Shown: in pieces, positions 8,387 to 18,266 of the stretch | Position numbering within the stretch: the stretch's first letter is position 1 | Layout of the letters: each line of letters starts with the position of its first letter | Notes under the pieces: model-generated | What the model saw: only the letters and a program-made list of their open reading frames with translations | Told to the model about the DNA's origin: nothing | The model's database searches: none | Translations under genes and position numbers: made by a program | From: Spirosoma foliorum | Lineage (GTDB): Bacteria > Bacteroidota > Bacteroidia > Cytophagales > Spirosomataceae | Length of the DNA stretch: 64,000 nucleotides | Assembly: GCF_014117325.1 (NCBI RefSeq) | Contig: NZ_CP059732.1 | Coordinates: forward strand, 2,369,001 to 2,433,000 | Direction: 5' to 3'

Positions 8387-9643
8387 TTAAAACACCTCGC
8401 CCAGATTGAAAAACAAGCCGCGCGAACCGTCCAAACCAAAGCCGTAATCAACAGAAAGATTGGTGCGCGACACTTTATTCATTTTGATTCGAATGCCACC
8501 ACCGATACCCGGCGCTATTTTTTCAAATTGCCCGCTGTTTAGTTCGGTTACTGACTGGGCATTGGCAAAAATAACACCACCTAACAGCCGGTCGCTGGTG
8601 AGGTGAAATCGGTATTCAGCTTCGGCATATAGGAAATTTTTGCCTCGAAATCGACCCTGTATATAACCCCGACCAATATTGCCTGTATTATCCCAACCCG
8701 TACTGGGGAGATCCAGAAAAGGCGGATCGCCATTTAAGGTAAAGGCATTATATGACCATAAAGCCAGAATGTTGCCTGATCGGGAAGACAAGGGAAAATA
8801 CTTTCGAGCTTCTACTAAGAGCGATTTATACGAGTCATCGCTACCTAAAAACTCCCCGTTGGCCCGAAAAACCGTGTTGACGTATAGGCCCCCGTTTGGA
8901 TTAATGGCGTTGCTCCGGTTGTCGTAAAGTAAATGCAGAACCGGTCCCGATGAGATCGAACGTCCCTGAACCCCATCAGAATAACGAGAAATACGGACTA
9001 GTTCACGAACACCATTAGGCCCTTGAATGTAGCTATCTATATTCCAGTGGAGGTCCAAATAATACCCGACACCCCCGTAAAAATTGGGCGCTAACCGACG
9101 TAGAAAACTCTGGTAAAACCGAAAATAGGCATAATCCATATTGATAATCCGGTCGGTAGTAGTATACATACCTAAACCATAAGTCGCTTGTGGATAATGC
9201 ATTAGCCGCCAGTCATTAGTCCAGAGATAACGATTGTTCCGGCTCCAGATCATCGAATTCGCCGTCAGGATTATCTGATTATTCTGGGTGTACGACAATT
9301 GCCCGCTCATCGACGACATATTCGCATTAGGCCGTCGGAATGGGGAGTTAACGAGTACAGCAACCAGCGCACGGGTTTGCAACGTATAGCCAATCTGCGG
9401 AATAATCATCATAAACCGTTTGCCTTCCTGCAGAGATGAAGAATCGTGCGGGGTAATATGCAAACGGGGATACCAGCGTTTAACCAGGTCGGCGACATCC
9501 TGTAAATGATGCACTGGTTGGGCAATCTGGGTAGAGTCTTTTGTGCCTATTGAATCTGCCAACGGTATCTGAGCCAGACAGCAGGATAGCTTTGGTGAAA
9601 CCAGAAGCAGGAAGCCCACAAACAAACGGATAACAGGTTTCAT
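8387..9643 (-). CDS. BamA/TamA-like outer-membrane beta-barrel protein
   Basis: A 418-residue protein with an N-terminal signal (MKPVIRLFVGFLLLVSPKL and onward), a short periplasmic stretch without recognisable POTRA repeats, and a barrel that ends in Phe as outer-membrane barrels do. The segment NIGRGYIQGRFRGKNF resembles the conserved loop-6 motif of Omp85 proteins, and the closing part (GIGGGIRIKMNK then DYGFGLDGSRGLFFNLGEVF) matches the end of the surface-antigen (D15) domain. Length and lack of POTRA domains separate it from true BamA, so it is more likely a short Omp85-related protein of unknown cargo. The remnant gene at 8047-8323 follows on the same strand. Confidence 0.85.
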   Translation of the reverse strand: MKPVIRLFVGFLLLVSPKLSCCLAQIPLADSIGTKDSTQIAQPVHHLQDVADLVKRWYPRLHITPHDSSSLQEGKRFMMIIPQIGYTLQTRALVAVLVNSPFRRPNANMSSMSGQLSYTQNNQIILTANSMIWSRNNRYLWTNDWRLMHYPQATYGLGMYTTTDRIINMDYAYFRFYQSFLRRLAPNFYGGVGYYLDLHWNIDSYIQGPNGVRELVRISRYSDGVQGRSISSGPVLHLLYDNRSNAINPNGGLYVNTVFRANGEFLGSDDSYKSLLVEARKYFPLSSRSGNILALWSYNAFTLNGDPPFLDLPSTGWDNTGNIGRGYIQGRFRGKNFLYAEAEYRFHLTSDRLLGGVIFANAQSVTELNSGQFEKIAPGIGGGIRIKMNKVSRTNLSVDYGFGLDGSRGLFFNLGEVF

Positions 9644-10121
9644 AAGTGGGACTAAAGATATCGCATAGATTGATAGACAGTATGTTATGGGGTAGATTTG
9701 TACTCATACTCCACAGGCTTACGCATACCCAAACGCAAAAGAATGCCCTATTGTTGCAGGCATAAATCCAGCAGAAAGTAACAAATCAACTTACCTCGTT
9801 TGCCAAAGTTTGGTACTTACAGTATTATTAGACTACGAAAATACGGTTATTCGCCCAATTATCCTGTGCAGGTATGAGGCATACACTCCGTTTGTGGGAA
9901 AGAGAAGTTCAGGAGTGGGCAAAAAAAACGAATCAACAGCCTCCAAAAATTCATAGTAGAATAAAAGGATTGGTTATTACAGAATGAAGAAACATTTTTC
10001 TTTTTAAAGAAATTTATTTTTTCAAATGGGAATTGACGAAATCTTCTTTGGATTCACTGCCCAAAACCTCATTTATTTCTGTATTTTTGACCGTTAACCC
10101 AATCATCAACTCATCAATTTC
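9644..10121. other. 478-base divergent intergenic region
   Basis: Lies between the divergent barrel-protein and amidohydrolase genes. Apart from the -7-type element at 10082-10089 I see no gene, RNA or repeat; the stretch is AT-rich, consistent with promoters in both directions. Confidence 0.5.
10082..10089 (+). promoter_or_regulatory. Bacteroidota -7 promoter element before the amidohydrolase operon
   Basis: TATTTTTG matches TAnnTTTG, 32 bases before the ATG at 10122. No TTG stands at the preferred 19-21 base distance, so only half of the promoter is matched. Confidence 0.45.
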
Positions 10122-13100
10122 ATGTTAAAACCTCTCCTGACAGGGCTGTTCGCAGTCAGTCTGACCTGTTCAGTCATGGCCCAGACGACCTTTCCGCGAA
10201 ATGGCGTTTATGACGAGCGACCGGGGCTATATGCCTTCACCAACGCAACCATTGTTGTTGACCCCCAAACTACCTTACAGAATGCTACGCTATTGATTCG
10301 GAATGGTCGAGTCGAGGCTGTAGGAACTGCGGTTAGTGTACCCAACAGTGCCGTTGTTACCGATTTGAAGGGCAAACGGATTTACCCGGCCCTCATTGAC
10401 ATTGATTCCGATTATGGTATGCCCGAGATCGTTCGCGGTCCAGGTGGTGGTGGTCGTGGGGGTGGTGGTGCTCCACAATATGAGTCGAACAAAAAAGGAG
10501 CGTATTACTGGAATCAGGCGATTCAGCCAGAAAACGAGGCCAGTACGCTTTTCAAGGCTAATCCAACCAAAGCCGATGAACTCCGTAAGTTGGGTTTCGG
10601 GGTGGTGTTGACGCATGCACACGATGGTATTGCGCGAGGAACCGGTTCGCTGGTTACGCTGGCCGATGATCGTGAGAATACACTGGTGCTTAAGCCAAAT
10701 ATCACGGCTCACTATTCATTCAGCAAAGGAACTTCTGGACAGCAGTATCCAAACTCCATGATGGGCGTAGTAGCCTTGTTGCGGCAGGCCATGTACGATG
10801 CCGATTGGTACAAGCGGGCTGGCAGTAAAGAGCAGGCAAACATGTCGCTCGACGCGTTGAATCGCACCCGTTCGTTACCGGCTATTTTTGAAGCCAATGA
10901 TAAGCTTGGCATTCTCCGGGCTGACAAAATCGGCGATGAGTTTGGTATTCAATACATTATCCGAAGCTCAGGCGATGAGTATCAGCGTCTGGATGAAGTA
11001 AAAGCAACAGGAGCTTCCTTAATTGTTCCCCTAAATTTCCCCCAGCCTTATGATGTTGAAGACTCGTGGGATGCGGACAACGTATCGTTAGCCGAACTGA
11101 AGCACTGGGAAATGGCCCCTATGAACGCCGGACGCGTAGCCGCAGCCAATATCCCCTTTGCGCTGACAACCGCTGGTTTACGAAACAAAGCTGATTTCTG
11201 GGCTAACCTTCGCAAAGCCATTGAAAATGGTTTGTCGGAACAGAAAGCACTCGAAGCGCTGACAACTATTCCGGCTAAACTGATCCATGCTGAAGACATG
11301 GTGGGCACCTTGCAAAAAGGTCGGGTAGCTAACTTCCTGATTACTTCGGGTAACCTATTCAGCGCCGACAATGTGATTTTTGAAAACTGGATGCAGGGTA
11401 AACAGTACATAGTCGCTAATAAAAACGCAGCTGATTTACGTGGAACCTGGAGTTTGACGGTTGGCAGTCAGAGCAATCTGAAACTAAATATCACCGGAAA
11501 AACACCAGACAAGCCTGAGTACCAGATTTTGGTGGATACGGTGAAAGTAACTCCTAAGGTTTCTGTAGCTGGTGATATTATATCGATTCAGGTTCAGTTA
11601 GACAAGCGGAAGCCCGGTACAACGCGTCTGACGGGTTATCGGACGGGTACGACGATCAAAGGCGACGGCGAATCGCCAGATGGTAAAATCATTACCTGGT
11701 CGGCAACTCGTACGGGCGATGCACCTAGCTCAACAACGGCCACATCCACGTCGGCTACCAGCACCACATCGGCTATGGCGTCGACGACGGCTACTGCCCC
11801 AGCGAGCAATACGGCGGCTACGATACTTTATCCGTTTGTGGGGATGGGTAACCTGAAAAAACCACAGGCCGAAACGGTGTTGATCAGAAATGCGACCGTC
11901 TGGACGAATGAAAAAGATGGTATTCTTACGGGCACAGACGTACTGGTAGAAGGCGGCAAGATTTCTAAAGTTGGCAAAGGGTTAACCGCTCCTGCGAACG
12001 TGAAAGTGGTGGACGGAACCGGTAAACACCTGACGAACGGTATCATCGACGAACACTCGCACATTGCCCTGTTGTCGATCAACGAAGGTGGCCAAACCAG
12101 TTCGGCTGAAGTGCGGATGTCGGATGTAATTAACCCGGACGATATTAACATTTACCGTCAGTTGGCGGGTGGCGTTACGACCTCGCAACTCTTGCATGGC
12201 TCGGCCAATTCGATTGGTGGTCAGTCGGCTATTGTGAAACTGAAATGGGGCGAATCGGGCGATGGCATGCTGATCAAAGGCGCTGATGGATTCATCAAGT
12301 TCGCGCTGGGCGAAAACGTAAAACAGGCCAACTACCCCAACCCGAACGTGCTAACTCGCTTCCCACAATCGCGGATGGGCGTGGAGCAGGTTTATATGGA
12401 TCACTTCATCCGGGCGAAAGAGTACGCCAAAGGGTGGGCTGATTATAACAAGTTGACAGCTAAGGAAAAAGCAACGGCGATTGCTCCCCACCGGGACATT
12501 GAGCTGGATGCACTGGCCGAAATTCTGGCAAACAAACGATTCATCACCTGTCACTCCTACGTTCAGTCGGAAATCAATATGCTGTTGAAAGTAGCTGACT
12601 CGCTGGGCTTCAAGATCAATACATTCACGCACATTCTGGAAGGCTATAAACTGGCCGACAAAATGGCGAAACATGGTGCAGGCGGCTCATCATTTGCTGA
12701 CTGGTGGGCGTACAAAATGGAAGTACACGATGCCATTCCATACAATGCAGCCCTGATGCGCAACCAAGGCGTAACTGTTTCGATCAACTCTGATGATGCT
12801 GAAATGGCCCGTCGATTGAATCAGGAAGCGGCTAAAACGGTCGAATATGGTGGCGTTCCTGAAGAAGATGCCTGGAAAATGGTAACGTTGAATCCTGCCA
12901 AACTGCTACACTTGGATAACAAACTTGGTAGCATTCGGGCGGGTAAAGATGCCGATCTGGTTCTCTGGAATGCGCACCCACTGTCTATTTATGCTCGTCC
13001 TGAAATCACGATGATTGAAGGAGCTACCTATTTCAGCCTGAAAGATGAAGATGCCAAACGTGATGGTGTTCAGGCCGAACGCGCCCGGATTATTCAGAAG

Positions 13101-13220
13101 ATGTTGACTGCTAAATCGGGCGGTGCGTCGACTGTGCGGCCTAATTTCCGTCGGGCACGTATGTGGCATTGCGAAGACGTAGAAGGCATGTTTGCTGAAG
13201 AAGAGGAAGAGCAGAAATAG
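10122..13220 (+). CDS. Exported double-module amidohydrolase-family protein
   Basis: The 1032-residue protein has a Sec signal (cleavage after SVMAQ) and two amidohydrolase-like modules in tandem. Module 1 (about 35-430) has the small beta-sandwich start (TNATIVVDP, then GKRIYPALIDID) but lacks the HxH metal motif. A Ser/Thr/Ala-rich linker sits at about 545-565. Module 2 (about 575-1010) is complete: GIIDEHSH with HxH at residues 645-647, a THILEGYK histidine, and INSDDAEMARR with a likely catalytic Asp. The family hydrolyses cyclic amides, dipeptides or similar bonds using metal; the substrate is unknown. A Gly-rich loop lies near residue 110. It is followed after 88 bases by a second, shorter member. 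Confidence 0.9.
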   Translation: MLKPLLTGLFAVSLTCSVMAQTTFPRNGVYDERPGLYAFTNATIVVDPQTTLQNATLLIRNGRVEAVGTAVSVPNSAVVTDLKGKRIYPALIDIDSDYGMPEIVRGPGGGGRGGGGAPQYESNKKGAYYWNQAIQPENEASTLFKANPTKADELRKLGFGVVLTHAHDGIARGTGSLVTLADDRENTLVLKPNITAHYSFSKGTSGQQYPNSMMGVVALLRQAMYDADWYKRAGSKEQANMSLDALNRTRSLPAIFEANDKLGILRADKIGDEFGIQYIIRSSGDEYQRLDEVKATGASLIVPLNFPQPYDVEDSWDADNVSLAELKHWEMAPMNAGRVAAANIPFALTTAGLRNKADFWANLRKAIENGLSEQKALEALTTIPAKLIHAEDMVGTLQKGRVANFLITSGNLFSADNVIFENWMQGKQYIVANKNAADLRGTWSLTVGSQSNLKLNITGKTPDKPEYQILVDTVKVTPKVSVAGDIISIQVQLDKRKPGTTRLTGYRTGTTIKGDGESPDGKIITWSATRTGDAPSSTTATSTSATSTTSAMASTTATAPASNTAATILYPFVGMGNLKKPQAETVLIRNATVWTNEKDGILTGTDVLVEGGKISKVGKGLTAPANVKVVDGTGKHLTNGIIDEHSHIALLSINEGGQTSSAEVRMSDVINPDDINIYRQLAGGVTTSQLLHGSANSIGGQSAIVKLKWGESGDGMLIKGADGFIKFALGENVKQANYPNPNVLTRFPQSRMGVEQVYMDHFIRAKEYAKGWADYNKLTAKEKATAIAPHRDIELDALAEILANKRFITCHSYVQSEINMLLKVADSLGFKINTFTHILEGYKLADKMAKHGAGGSSFADWWAYKMEVHDAIPYNAALMRNQGVTVSINSDDAEMARRLNQEAAKTVEYGGVPEEDAWKMVTLNPAKLLHLDNKLGSIRAGKDADLVLWNAHPLSIYARPEITMIEGATYFSLKDEDAKRDGVQAERARIIQKMLTAKSGGASTVRPNFRRARMWHCEDVEGMFAEEEEEQK

Positions 13221-13232
13221 AGGCAATGTTAT

Positions 13233-13293
13233 GGTATTCAGTTTATGGTTTACGGGGGTGCGTTAGCCTACCGTAAACCATAAACTGAATACC
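13233..13293. repeat. Long inverted repeat between the two amidohydrolase genes
   Basis: Perfect 23-base arms (13233-13255 and 13271-13293, starting GGTATTCAGTTTATGG) with a 15-base loop fill most of the 88-base gap. A core of the right arm recurs, slightly changed, just before holA at about 35575-35593, so this is probably a dispersed element rather than only a terminator. Confidence 0.85.
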
Positions 13294-13308
13294 AAAAACC
13301 AACATAAT

Positions 13309-14610
13309 ATGAAAAAACTATTAATTCCCATATTAGCTCTGGTTGCGCTTACGAGCTATGGCCAGAACCCCGCTCCGGCAAAGCCGCAAACAAAGGCTAT
13401 TGCGCTCATGGGCGGCACGGTACACATTGGAACCGGGCAGGTAATTCCTAACGGGGTTGTTCTGTTCAGCAATGGTGTCATTACGAATGTTGTTGATGGA
13501 ACAACGGTTCGCCTGAATCTGAACGACGTTGAGGTGATCGACGTGTCGGGCAAGCATATCTATCCGGGCCTTATTTCGCCAGTTTCAACGGTTGGCTTGC
13601 AGGAAATTGGTGCCGTTCGGGCAACAGTCGATATGCGTGAAGTTGGCATATTGAATCCTAATATCCGGTCACTGATTGCTTATAACACTGATTCCGAAAT
13701 TATCCCAACGATTCGGAACAATGGCGTTTTGTTCTCACAGGCTGTGCCACAGGGCGGTACTATTTCGGGAAGCTCGAGCGTCATGATGTCTGATGGCTGG
13801 AACTGGGAAGATGCGGTGCTGAAAAAAGACGACGGTATCTGGCTTAACTGGCCAACTTACCTGGCCCGCGATTTCAATTTTGAGGATTTCACGACCGTTG
13901 TCCGTAAAAACGAACGTCGGGGAGCTGCGATCGATGCGCTTCGGGCGACGTTTGCCGATGCGAAAGCGTATTCTGCGCTGACAAATCCAACGCCAATGAA
14001 CCTCAAACTGGAGTCGATGCGTGGGTTATTTACGGGCAAACAGAATCTGTACATCCGTGCCGATTACGGCAAGGACATTATGGAGGCCGTTACGTTTGCG
14101 AAGTCATTGGGTGTTCAGAAAGTTGTTATTGTTGGGGGCGAAGAATCGCACCGGGTGGTTTCGTTTCTGAAAGAGAACAATGTTCCGGTTATTCTGAGCG
14201 AATTACACCGACTTCCAACCCGCGAAGACGAAGATGTTGACCTTCCTTACCGACTGCCTGGTATTCTGCACAAAGCTGGCGTACTGGTTGGTCTGAGCTA
14301 TTCGGATGGTTGGTGGCGGACCCGTAACCTGGCGTTCCTGGCTGGAACAGCCGCTGGTTTCGGGGTAACAGATCGCGAAGAAGCCTTGAAAATGGTAACC
14401 TCGAACACCGCTAAAATTCTGGGAGTCGATAACCTGGTCGGTACGCTCGAAAAAGGTAAGCACGCTACGTTGTTCGTTTCGGCGGGCGATGCATTAGATA
14501 TGCGGACGAACGTAGTTGAGCAGGTGTTTATTCAGGGTCGGAAAGTGAATCTGGATGACCGACACAAGCGCCTTTACAAAACGTATAAAGACAAATACGA
14601 AAACAAGTAA
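13309..14610 (+). CDS. Exported amidohydrolase-like protein lacking the HxH metal motif
   Basis: A 433-residue protein with a Sec signal (cleavage about SYGQ). It has the amidohydrolase N-terminal sandwich (ALMGGTVHIGTG) and the closing strand LEKGKHATLFVSAGDALD, but where active enzymes have HxH after the GKHIYPGLI segment it has SPVST, and the C-terminal NSDD-type motif is replaced by GLSYSDGWW. It may have lost hydrolase activity or act as a partner of the upstream protein, with which it forms a likely operon. Both would sit in the periplasm. The ATG at 13309 follows the repeat at 13233-13293 by 15 bases. Confidence 0.88.
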   Translation: MKKLLIPILALVALTSYGQNPAPAKPQTKAIALMGGTVHIGTGQVIPNGVVLFSNGVITNVVDGTTVRLNLNDVEVIDVSGKHIYPGLISPVSTVGLQEIGAVRATVDMREVGILNPNIRSLIAYNTDSEIIPTIRNNGVLFSQAVPQGGTISGSSSVMMSDGWNWEDAVLKKDDGIWLNWPTYLARDFNFEDFTTVVRKNERRGAAIDALRATFADAKAYSALTNPTPMNLKLESMRGLFTGKQNLYIRADYGKDIMEAVTFAKSLGVQKVVIVGGEESHRVVSFLKENNVPVILSELHRLPTREDEDVDLPYRLPGILHKAGVLVGLSYSDGWWRTRNLAFLAGTAAGFGVTDREEALKMVTSNTAKILGVDNLVGTLEKGKHATLFVSAGDALDMRTNVVEQVFIQGRKVNLDDRHKRLYKTYKDKYENK

Positions 14611-14627
14611 CGAGAGTTACTAATTCA

Positions 14628-14719
14628 TTTTTGTCATCCCGACGAAGGAGGGATCTTAAGGTTTATTAGCTCTCTAATAAGGATAATTTAAGGTCCCTCC
14701 TTCGTCGGGATGACAAAAA
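14628..14719. repeat. Nested inverted repeat (REP-like), element A
   Basis: Arms of 32 bases (14628-14659 and 14688-14719) match with one difference. Each arm also contains a smaller hairpin (ATCCC and GGGAT around GACGAAGGA). It lies 17 bases past the plus-strand amidohydrolase stop. The core TCATCCCGACGAAGGAGGGA is one I recall as common between genes in many Bacteroidota. Confidence 0.85.
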
Positions 14720-14737
14720 AGCTTCTTTAGAAAAGGA

Positions 14738-14809
14738 TTAACCACAGAGCCACAAAGAACACAGGAGTATAAACCAAAAACTCCGTGTTCTTTGTGGCTC
14801 TGTGGTTAA
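14738..14809. repeat. Second long inverted repeat between convergent genes
   Basis: Arms at 14738-14767 and 14781-14809 are complementary over 29 bases apart from one extra base (AACCACAGAGCCACAAAGAA core). It starts 18 bases after element A and ends at the base before the stop of the minus-strand FG-GAP gene. It can fold in either transcript and probably stops both. Confidence 0.85.
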
Positions 14810-17800
14810 TTAGTTTTTATAAGCCCTTACAGGCTGCTGGTTGATGCCGAATAACAGTGTATTTCCCACGGGTAATACACTTCGCACATCGCCCACTAAT
14901 TGAAAACCGGCCTGCTGTTGAGGAATTGCTGAAAAATTCCCCTTACCATCGCCCCGAAGAAGCAATCCATAGTTTGCATCGGACCGACCGAATCGTAAAC
15001 GAGCCTGGGTTGTGTTACCGCACAAAAGCAAGTCCTTTTTACCGTCCTTATCATAATCAACAGGAGTGATCGTGAAGATTGGTGATTCCTGAACGGCTAG
15101 CGGTAAGGGCTTTTCAGCGTATTTGCCAGCTGAGTTACTCAAAAAGAGGCTGGTTTTTAATTGATTTGCGATCAACTTATTCGAGCCTTCCAATTGTTCA
15201 TCCGTAAATACATCAGCCAGGGTAGCATTGGAATAGCTATCGTAATTGGTGAATTTATGACGAAGCATACCTAACTGATCAAGCAGTTCGTCGCGGGTAG
15301 CGTGGGGGTAGCTTTTCCCCTGCACGTACAGACAAAGGATCGGGTCTATTTTGCCATTTTTGTCGAAATCCTTGTAAATCAATTCGGCGGGTTCCTTGTC
15401 GCTGGCACGGCATTGCGTATTCAAGCCCTGATTTCCTACGACCAAATCAGGTCGCCCATCGCCGTTAAAGTCATCGACCAGAAGTTTGTTCCACCAGCCC
15501 CGATATTCCTTCTCAAAGTACGTCTTTGTCTGATCGATTAAGCCCTTTCCTGAAAAGCCGAGCACCGTGATAGGCATCCACTCACCAACAATAACCAGCT
15601 CTGGTTTGCGGTCGGCGTTGAGATCAATCCAGGCTGCATCGGTAACCATCCCAAGGGTGGATAGCATAGGGGCTAACTGGGCTGTTTGATCCGTGAATTT
15701 CCCATGACCGTCGTTAATGAGTAGGAAACTCTTAGGCGTTTCGGGATAACGGCCTGGTATGACCCGACCCCCAACGAACAAATCAGGGTGCTTATCTCCG
15801 TTAACATCGGCTACGCGCACACAAGCGGCACTGGTGTTCAAAACAGGCAATGCGTTCGGGCTTTTGGTGAAATTCCCTTTGCCGTCATTCAAATACAAGC
15901 GATCCTGCAAACGGGAATCATCGGGGGTTAAATCGCCATAACCACCGCTGCATACGTAGAGATCAGGAAAGCCATCGGCATTAGCATCAAAGAAAACGGC
16001 ATCGGCATCATTACTCAATTTGTCCGCTTCAAAAGCGGGTTGGGCTTTACGACTAAACTGGTTGCCAGGTTGCTGGATAAACAACGCTCCGGCTTGATCC
16101 GTACTGCCTCCCACATACACATCTTCACGACCGTCGCCATTCACATCGGCTTTGACTAAACAGGGGCCATTAAAGGACTGTGCATTGACTAGTAGCGTTT
16201 GCCGTTTGAAATCGTTGGCTTTATTAATCGGATCGGTAAAGGCAATGGGTGATTTTATTTCCTGAAAAAGAGCAGGCCCCACCTTAGGAGACTGGAACGT
16301 CGATTGTGCGTTTTTCTCCTGTAATGCCAGCTGTTGGTCCGCTTTTACATTGGTCAGCAGTTGTTGTTTACCCGTTGGCCAGATTACCCGAAGCGAGTCA
16401 ATACCCGTGTCGGTTCCTAAACCAAAATGCAATCGTGGCGACATACTCGACTGATAACCACGCGTTGGCATCTGTTCGACGTATTGCTGTTGGTTTTTAC
16501 GATAGAGAATTACTTTAGCACCTAGCCCCTGTGTGTTTGCCCCAATGCCTTCCAGTTTTAGAGTCAGGTAATGATGCTGACGTTCTTTATTGGCTTCGTT
16601 CTGGAAAATGAAAGCGGGCTGGTTGGTATTGTTTACGATAAGATCTAAATCACCGTCGTTATCCAGATCGGCATAAGCGGCTCCCGTACTGTTAGAATGT
16701 TGCGTTAACCCCCAGGCCGAACCTACGTTGGCAAATGTGACTTCGCCAGATGGATCACCCCCACGGTTTCGGAACATATAATTCACGACATTGGAGGATG
16801 GGATTTTATGAACTAACTCCAGAACATCTTCGCGACGGAAATTCGCCGGACGATTTTTCATGTAGTCGGTCATGTATTTCAGGAAGTCCAGGTTCGTATA
16901 ATCGCGAACGTAGCCGTTAGTGATGTATAGATCTTTCCAGCCATCATTATCATAGTCGGCCAGTAGGGGAGACCAGCTCCAATCGGTATTAGAAATGCCC
17001 GCCATCTGACCAACTTCAGAGAATAGGGGCTTGGCAGTTCCCTGCACCTTGCCACCTACACCCTGGGGCGCTCCCCATGTTCCTTCATTAAGCTGCAACA
17101 TATTTCGCATGTGCTGGTAATGAAAACCCGACTGCACACTAAGGTCGAATTTGTCGTAGTTATCGGGAGCCATTAATAGCTTCTGTCGCCGGTTATCTTC
17201 CGGAAGCATATCGAGAGTCAGGATATCGGGACGGCTATCGTTGTTCACATCGGCAACATCGTTACCCATCGAAAAATTGGAAATGTGCCGAACGCTGGTG
17301 CTGAGTTGATTGGTAAACACCGGTCCGCCAGACCGCCCGCCCTGATTGTTGATGTAGAGATAATCAGGAACACCATAATCATTCGAGACATACAAATCTG
17401 GCCAGCCATCATTATTCAGATCAGAAACGCCGACTCCCAAGCCATAACTCAGCACTGAACTGCTCAGGCCTGATTGCTCCGTTATGTCTTCGAAATGATT
17501 GCCCGTATTCTTTAACAAGCGAGAGCCAATTTCTGGATTCGATTGTTGCATGATGGCCGATGTCGCCTGTGGGTCAAGGATGGGCAATAAGCGGGGATTA
17601 TGATTGAGCAGAAACAGATCGAGGTCACCATCGCGATCATAATCGAAGAAAGTGGCCTGTGTGCTCTGTCCCGGTCTGTCTAAACCATATTGAGCTGTCT
17701 GCTCTGAAAAATGCGGGATGCCCTGTGCATCGGGGCCGTCGTTGATGAAGAGTTGGGGGATGCGTTTTTGTGGAGGTAAACTACCCGAATAACTGACAAA

Positions 17801-18232
17801 TAGATCAAGCCGACCATCGCCATTTACATCGGCCATTGTTACGCCCGTTCGCCAGGGACCTTCTCGACCAGCTACACCAGCGGTTGCGGTTATATCGGTG
17901 AATTTCATACCTCCTTTATTGAGGTACAACTGATTGGGAACCATGTTGCCGCTGAAGAAAATATCTTCCAGTCCGTCGCCATTCAGATCGCCAACAGCTA
18001 CCCCGCCCCCATTGTAAAAATACTCGTACATGAGCACGTTTGTATTCAGCCCTTCGGTCAGGTTATTGGCGAACGTAACCCCAGTTTGTTCGGGTGTTAA
18101 TGAGGTAAAGAGGGGAGGGCCAGTATTCTCTGAGGTAGCCTGTCCATCGGAAGAATTCTCCCGACAACCACTTGCCAGGAAATAAGTTATAAGAAGCAAC
18201 CAACCAGATAGTGCACGTAAAAAAAACTTCAT
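14810..18232 (-). CDS. FG-GAP/VCBS repeat lipoprotein with ASPIC/UnbV domain
   Basis: The 1140-residue product has a lipoprotein signal with the Cys in LASGC (residue 23). About fourteen FG-GAP-type calcium-binding loops of the DxNxDGxxD form (DLNGDGLEDIF, DVNGDGRLDLF, DYDRDGDLDLF and so on) build one or two beta-propellers before and after a central ASPIC/UnbV domain at about residues 563-630 (GLGAKVILYRK, then RLHFGLG). This CRTAC1-like arrangement is common beside SusC/SusD genes in Bacteroidota, where it is thought to work at the surface in binding or degrading glycans or proteins; no catalytic motif is visible. It is the last gene of the SusC-SusD unit, 34 bases behind the frameshifted gene. 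Confidence 0.93.
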   Translation of the reverse strand: MKFFLRALSGWLLLITYFLASGCRENSSDGQATSENTGPPLFTSLTPEQTGVTFANNLTEGLNTNVLMYEYFYNGGGVAVGDLNGDGLEDIFFSGNMVPNQLYLNKGGMKFTDITATAGVAGREGPWRTGVTMADVNGDGRLDLFVSYSGSLPPQKRIPQLFINDGPDAQGIPHFSEQTAQYGLDRPGQSTQATFFDYDRDGDLDLFLLNHNPRLLPILDPQATSAIMQQSNPEIGSRLLKNTGNHFEDITEQSGLSSSVLSYGLGVGVSDLNNDGWPDLYVSNDYGVPDYLYINNQGGRSGGPVFTNQLSTSVRHISNFSMGNDVADVNNDSRPDILTLDMLPEDNRRQKLLMAPDNYDKFDLSVQSGFHYQHMRNMLQLNEGTWGAPQGVGGKVQGTAKPLFSEVGQMAGISNTDWSWSPLLADYDNDGWKDLYITNGYVRDYTNLDFLKYMTDYMKNRPANFRREDVLELVHKIPSSNVVNYMFRNRGGDPSGEVTFANVGSAWGLTQHSNSTGAAYADLDNDGDLDLIVNNTNQPAFIFQNEANKERQHHYLTLKLEGIGANTQGLGAKVILYRKNQQQYVEQMPTRGYQSSMSPRLHFGLGTDTGIDSLRVIWPTGKQQLLTNVKADQQLALQEKNAQSTFQSPKVGPALFQEIKSPIAFTDPINKANDFKRQTLLVNAQSFNGPCLVKADVNGDGREDVYVGGSTDQAGALFIQQPGNQFSRKAQPAFEADKLSNDADAVFFDANADGFPDLYVCSGGYGDLTPDDSRLQDRLYLNDGKGNFTKSPNALPVLNTSAACVRVADVNGDKHPDLFVGGRVIPGRYPETPKSFLLINDGHGKFTDQTAQLAPMLSTLGMVTDAAWIDLNADRKPELVIVGEWMPITVLGFSGKGLIDQTKTYFEKEYRGWWNKLLVDDFNGDGRPDLVVGNQGLNTQCRASDKEPAELIYKDFDKNGKIDPILCLYVQGKSYPHATRDELLDQLGMLRHKFTNYDSYSNATLADVFTDEQLEGSNKLIANQLKTSLFLSNSAGKYAEKPLPLAVQESPIFTITPVDYDKDGKKDLLLCGNTTQARLRFGRSDANYGLLLRGDGKGNFSAIPQQQAGFQLVGDVRSVLPVGNTLLFGINQQPVRAYKN

Positions 18233-18266
18233 AAAAGAGAATCGATAAAGAACTTGAGGAGACTAT

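Noticed and set aside
10290..10712. 140-codon minus-strand frame
   Set aside because: Lies within the amidohydrolase gene and follows its codon pattern; a shadow frame.
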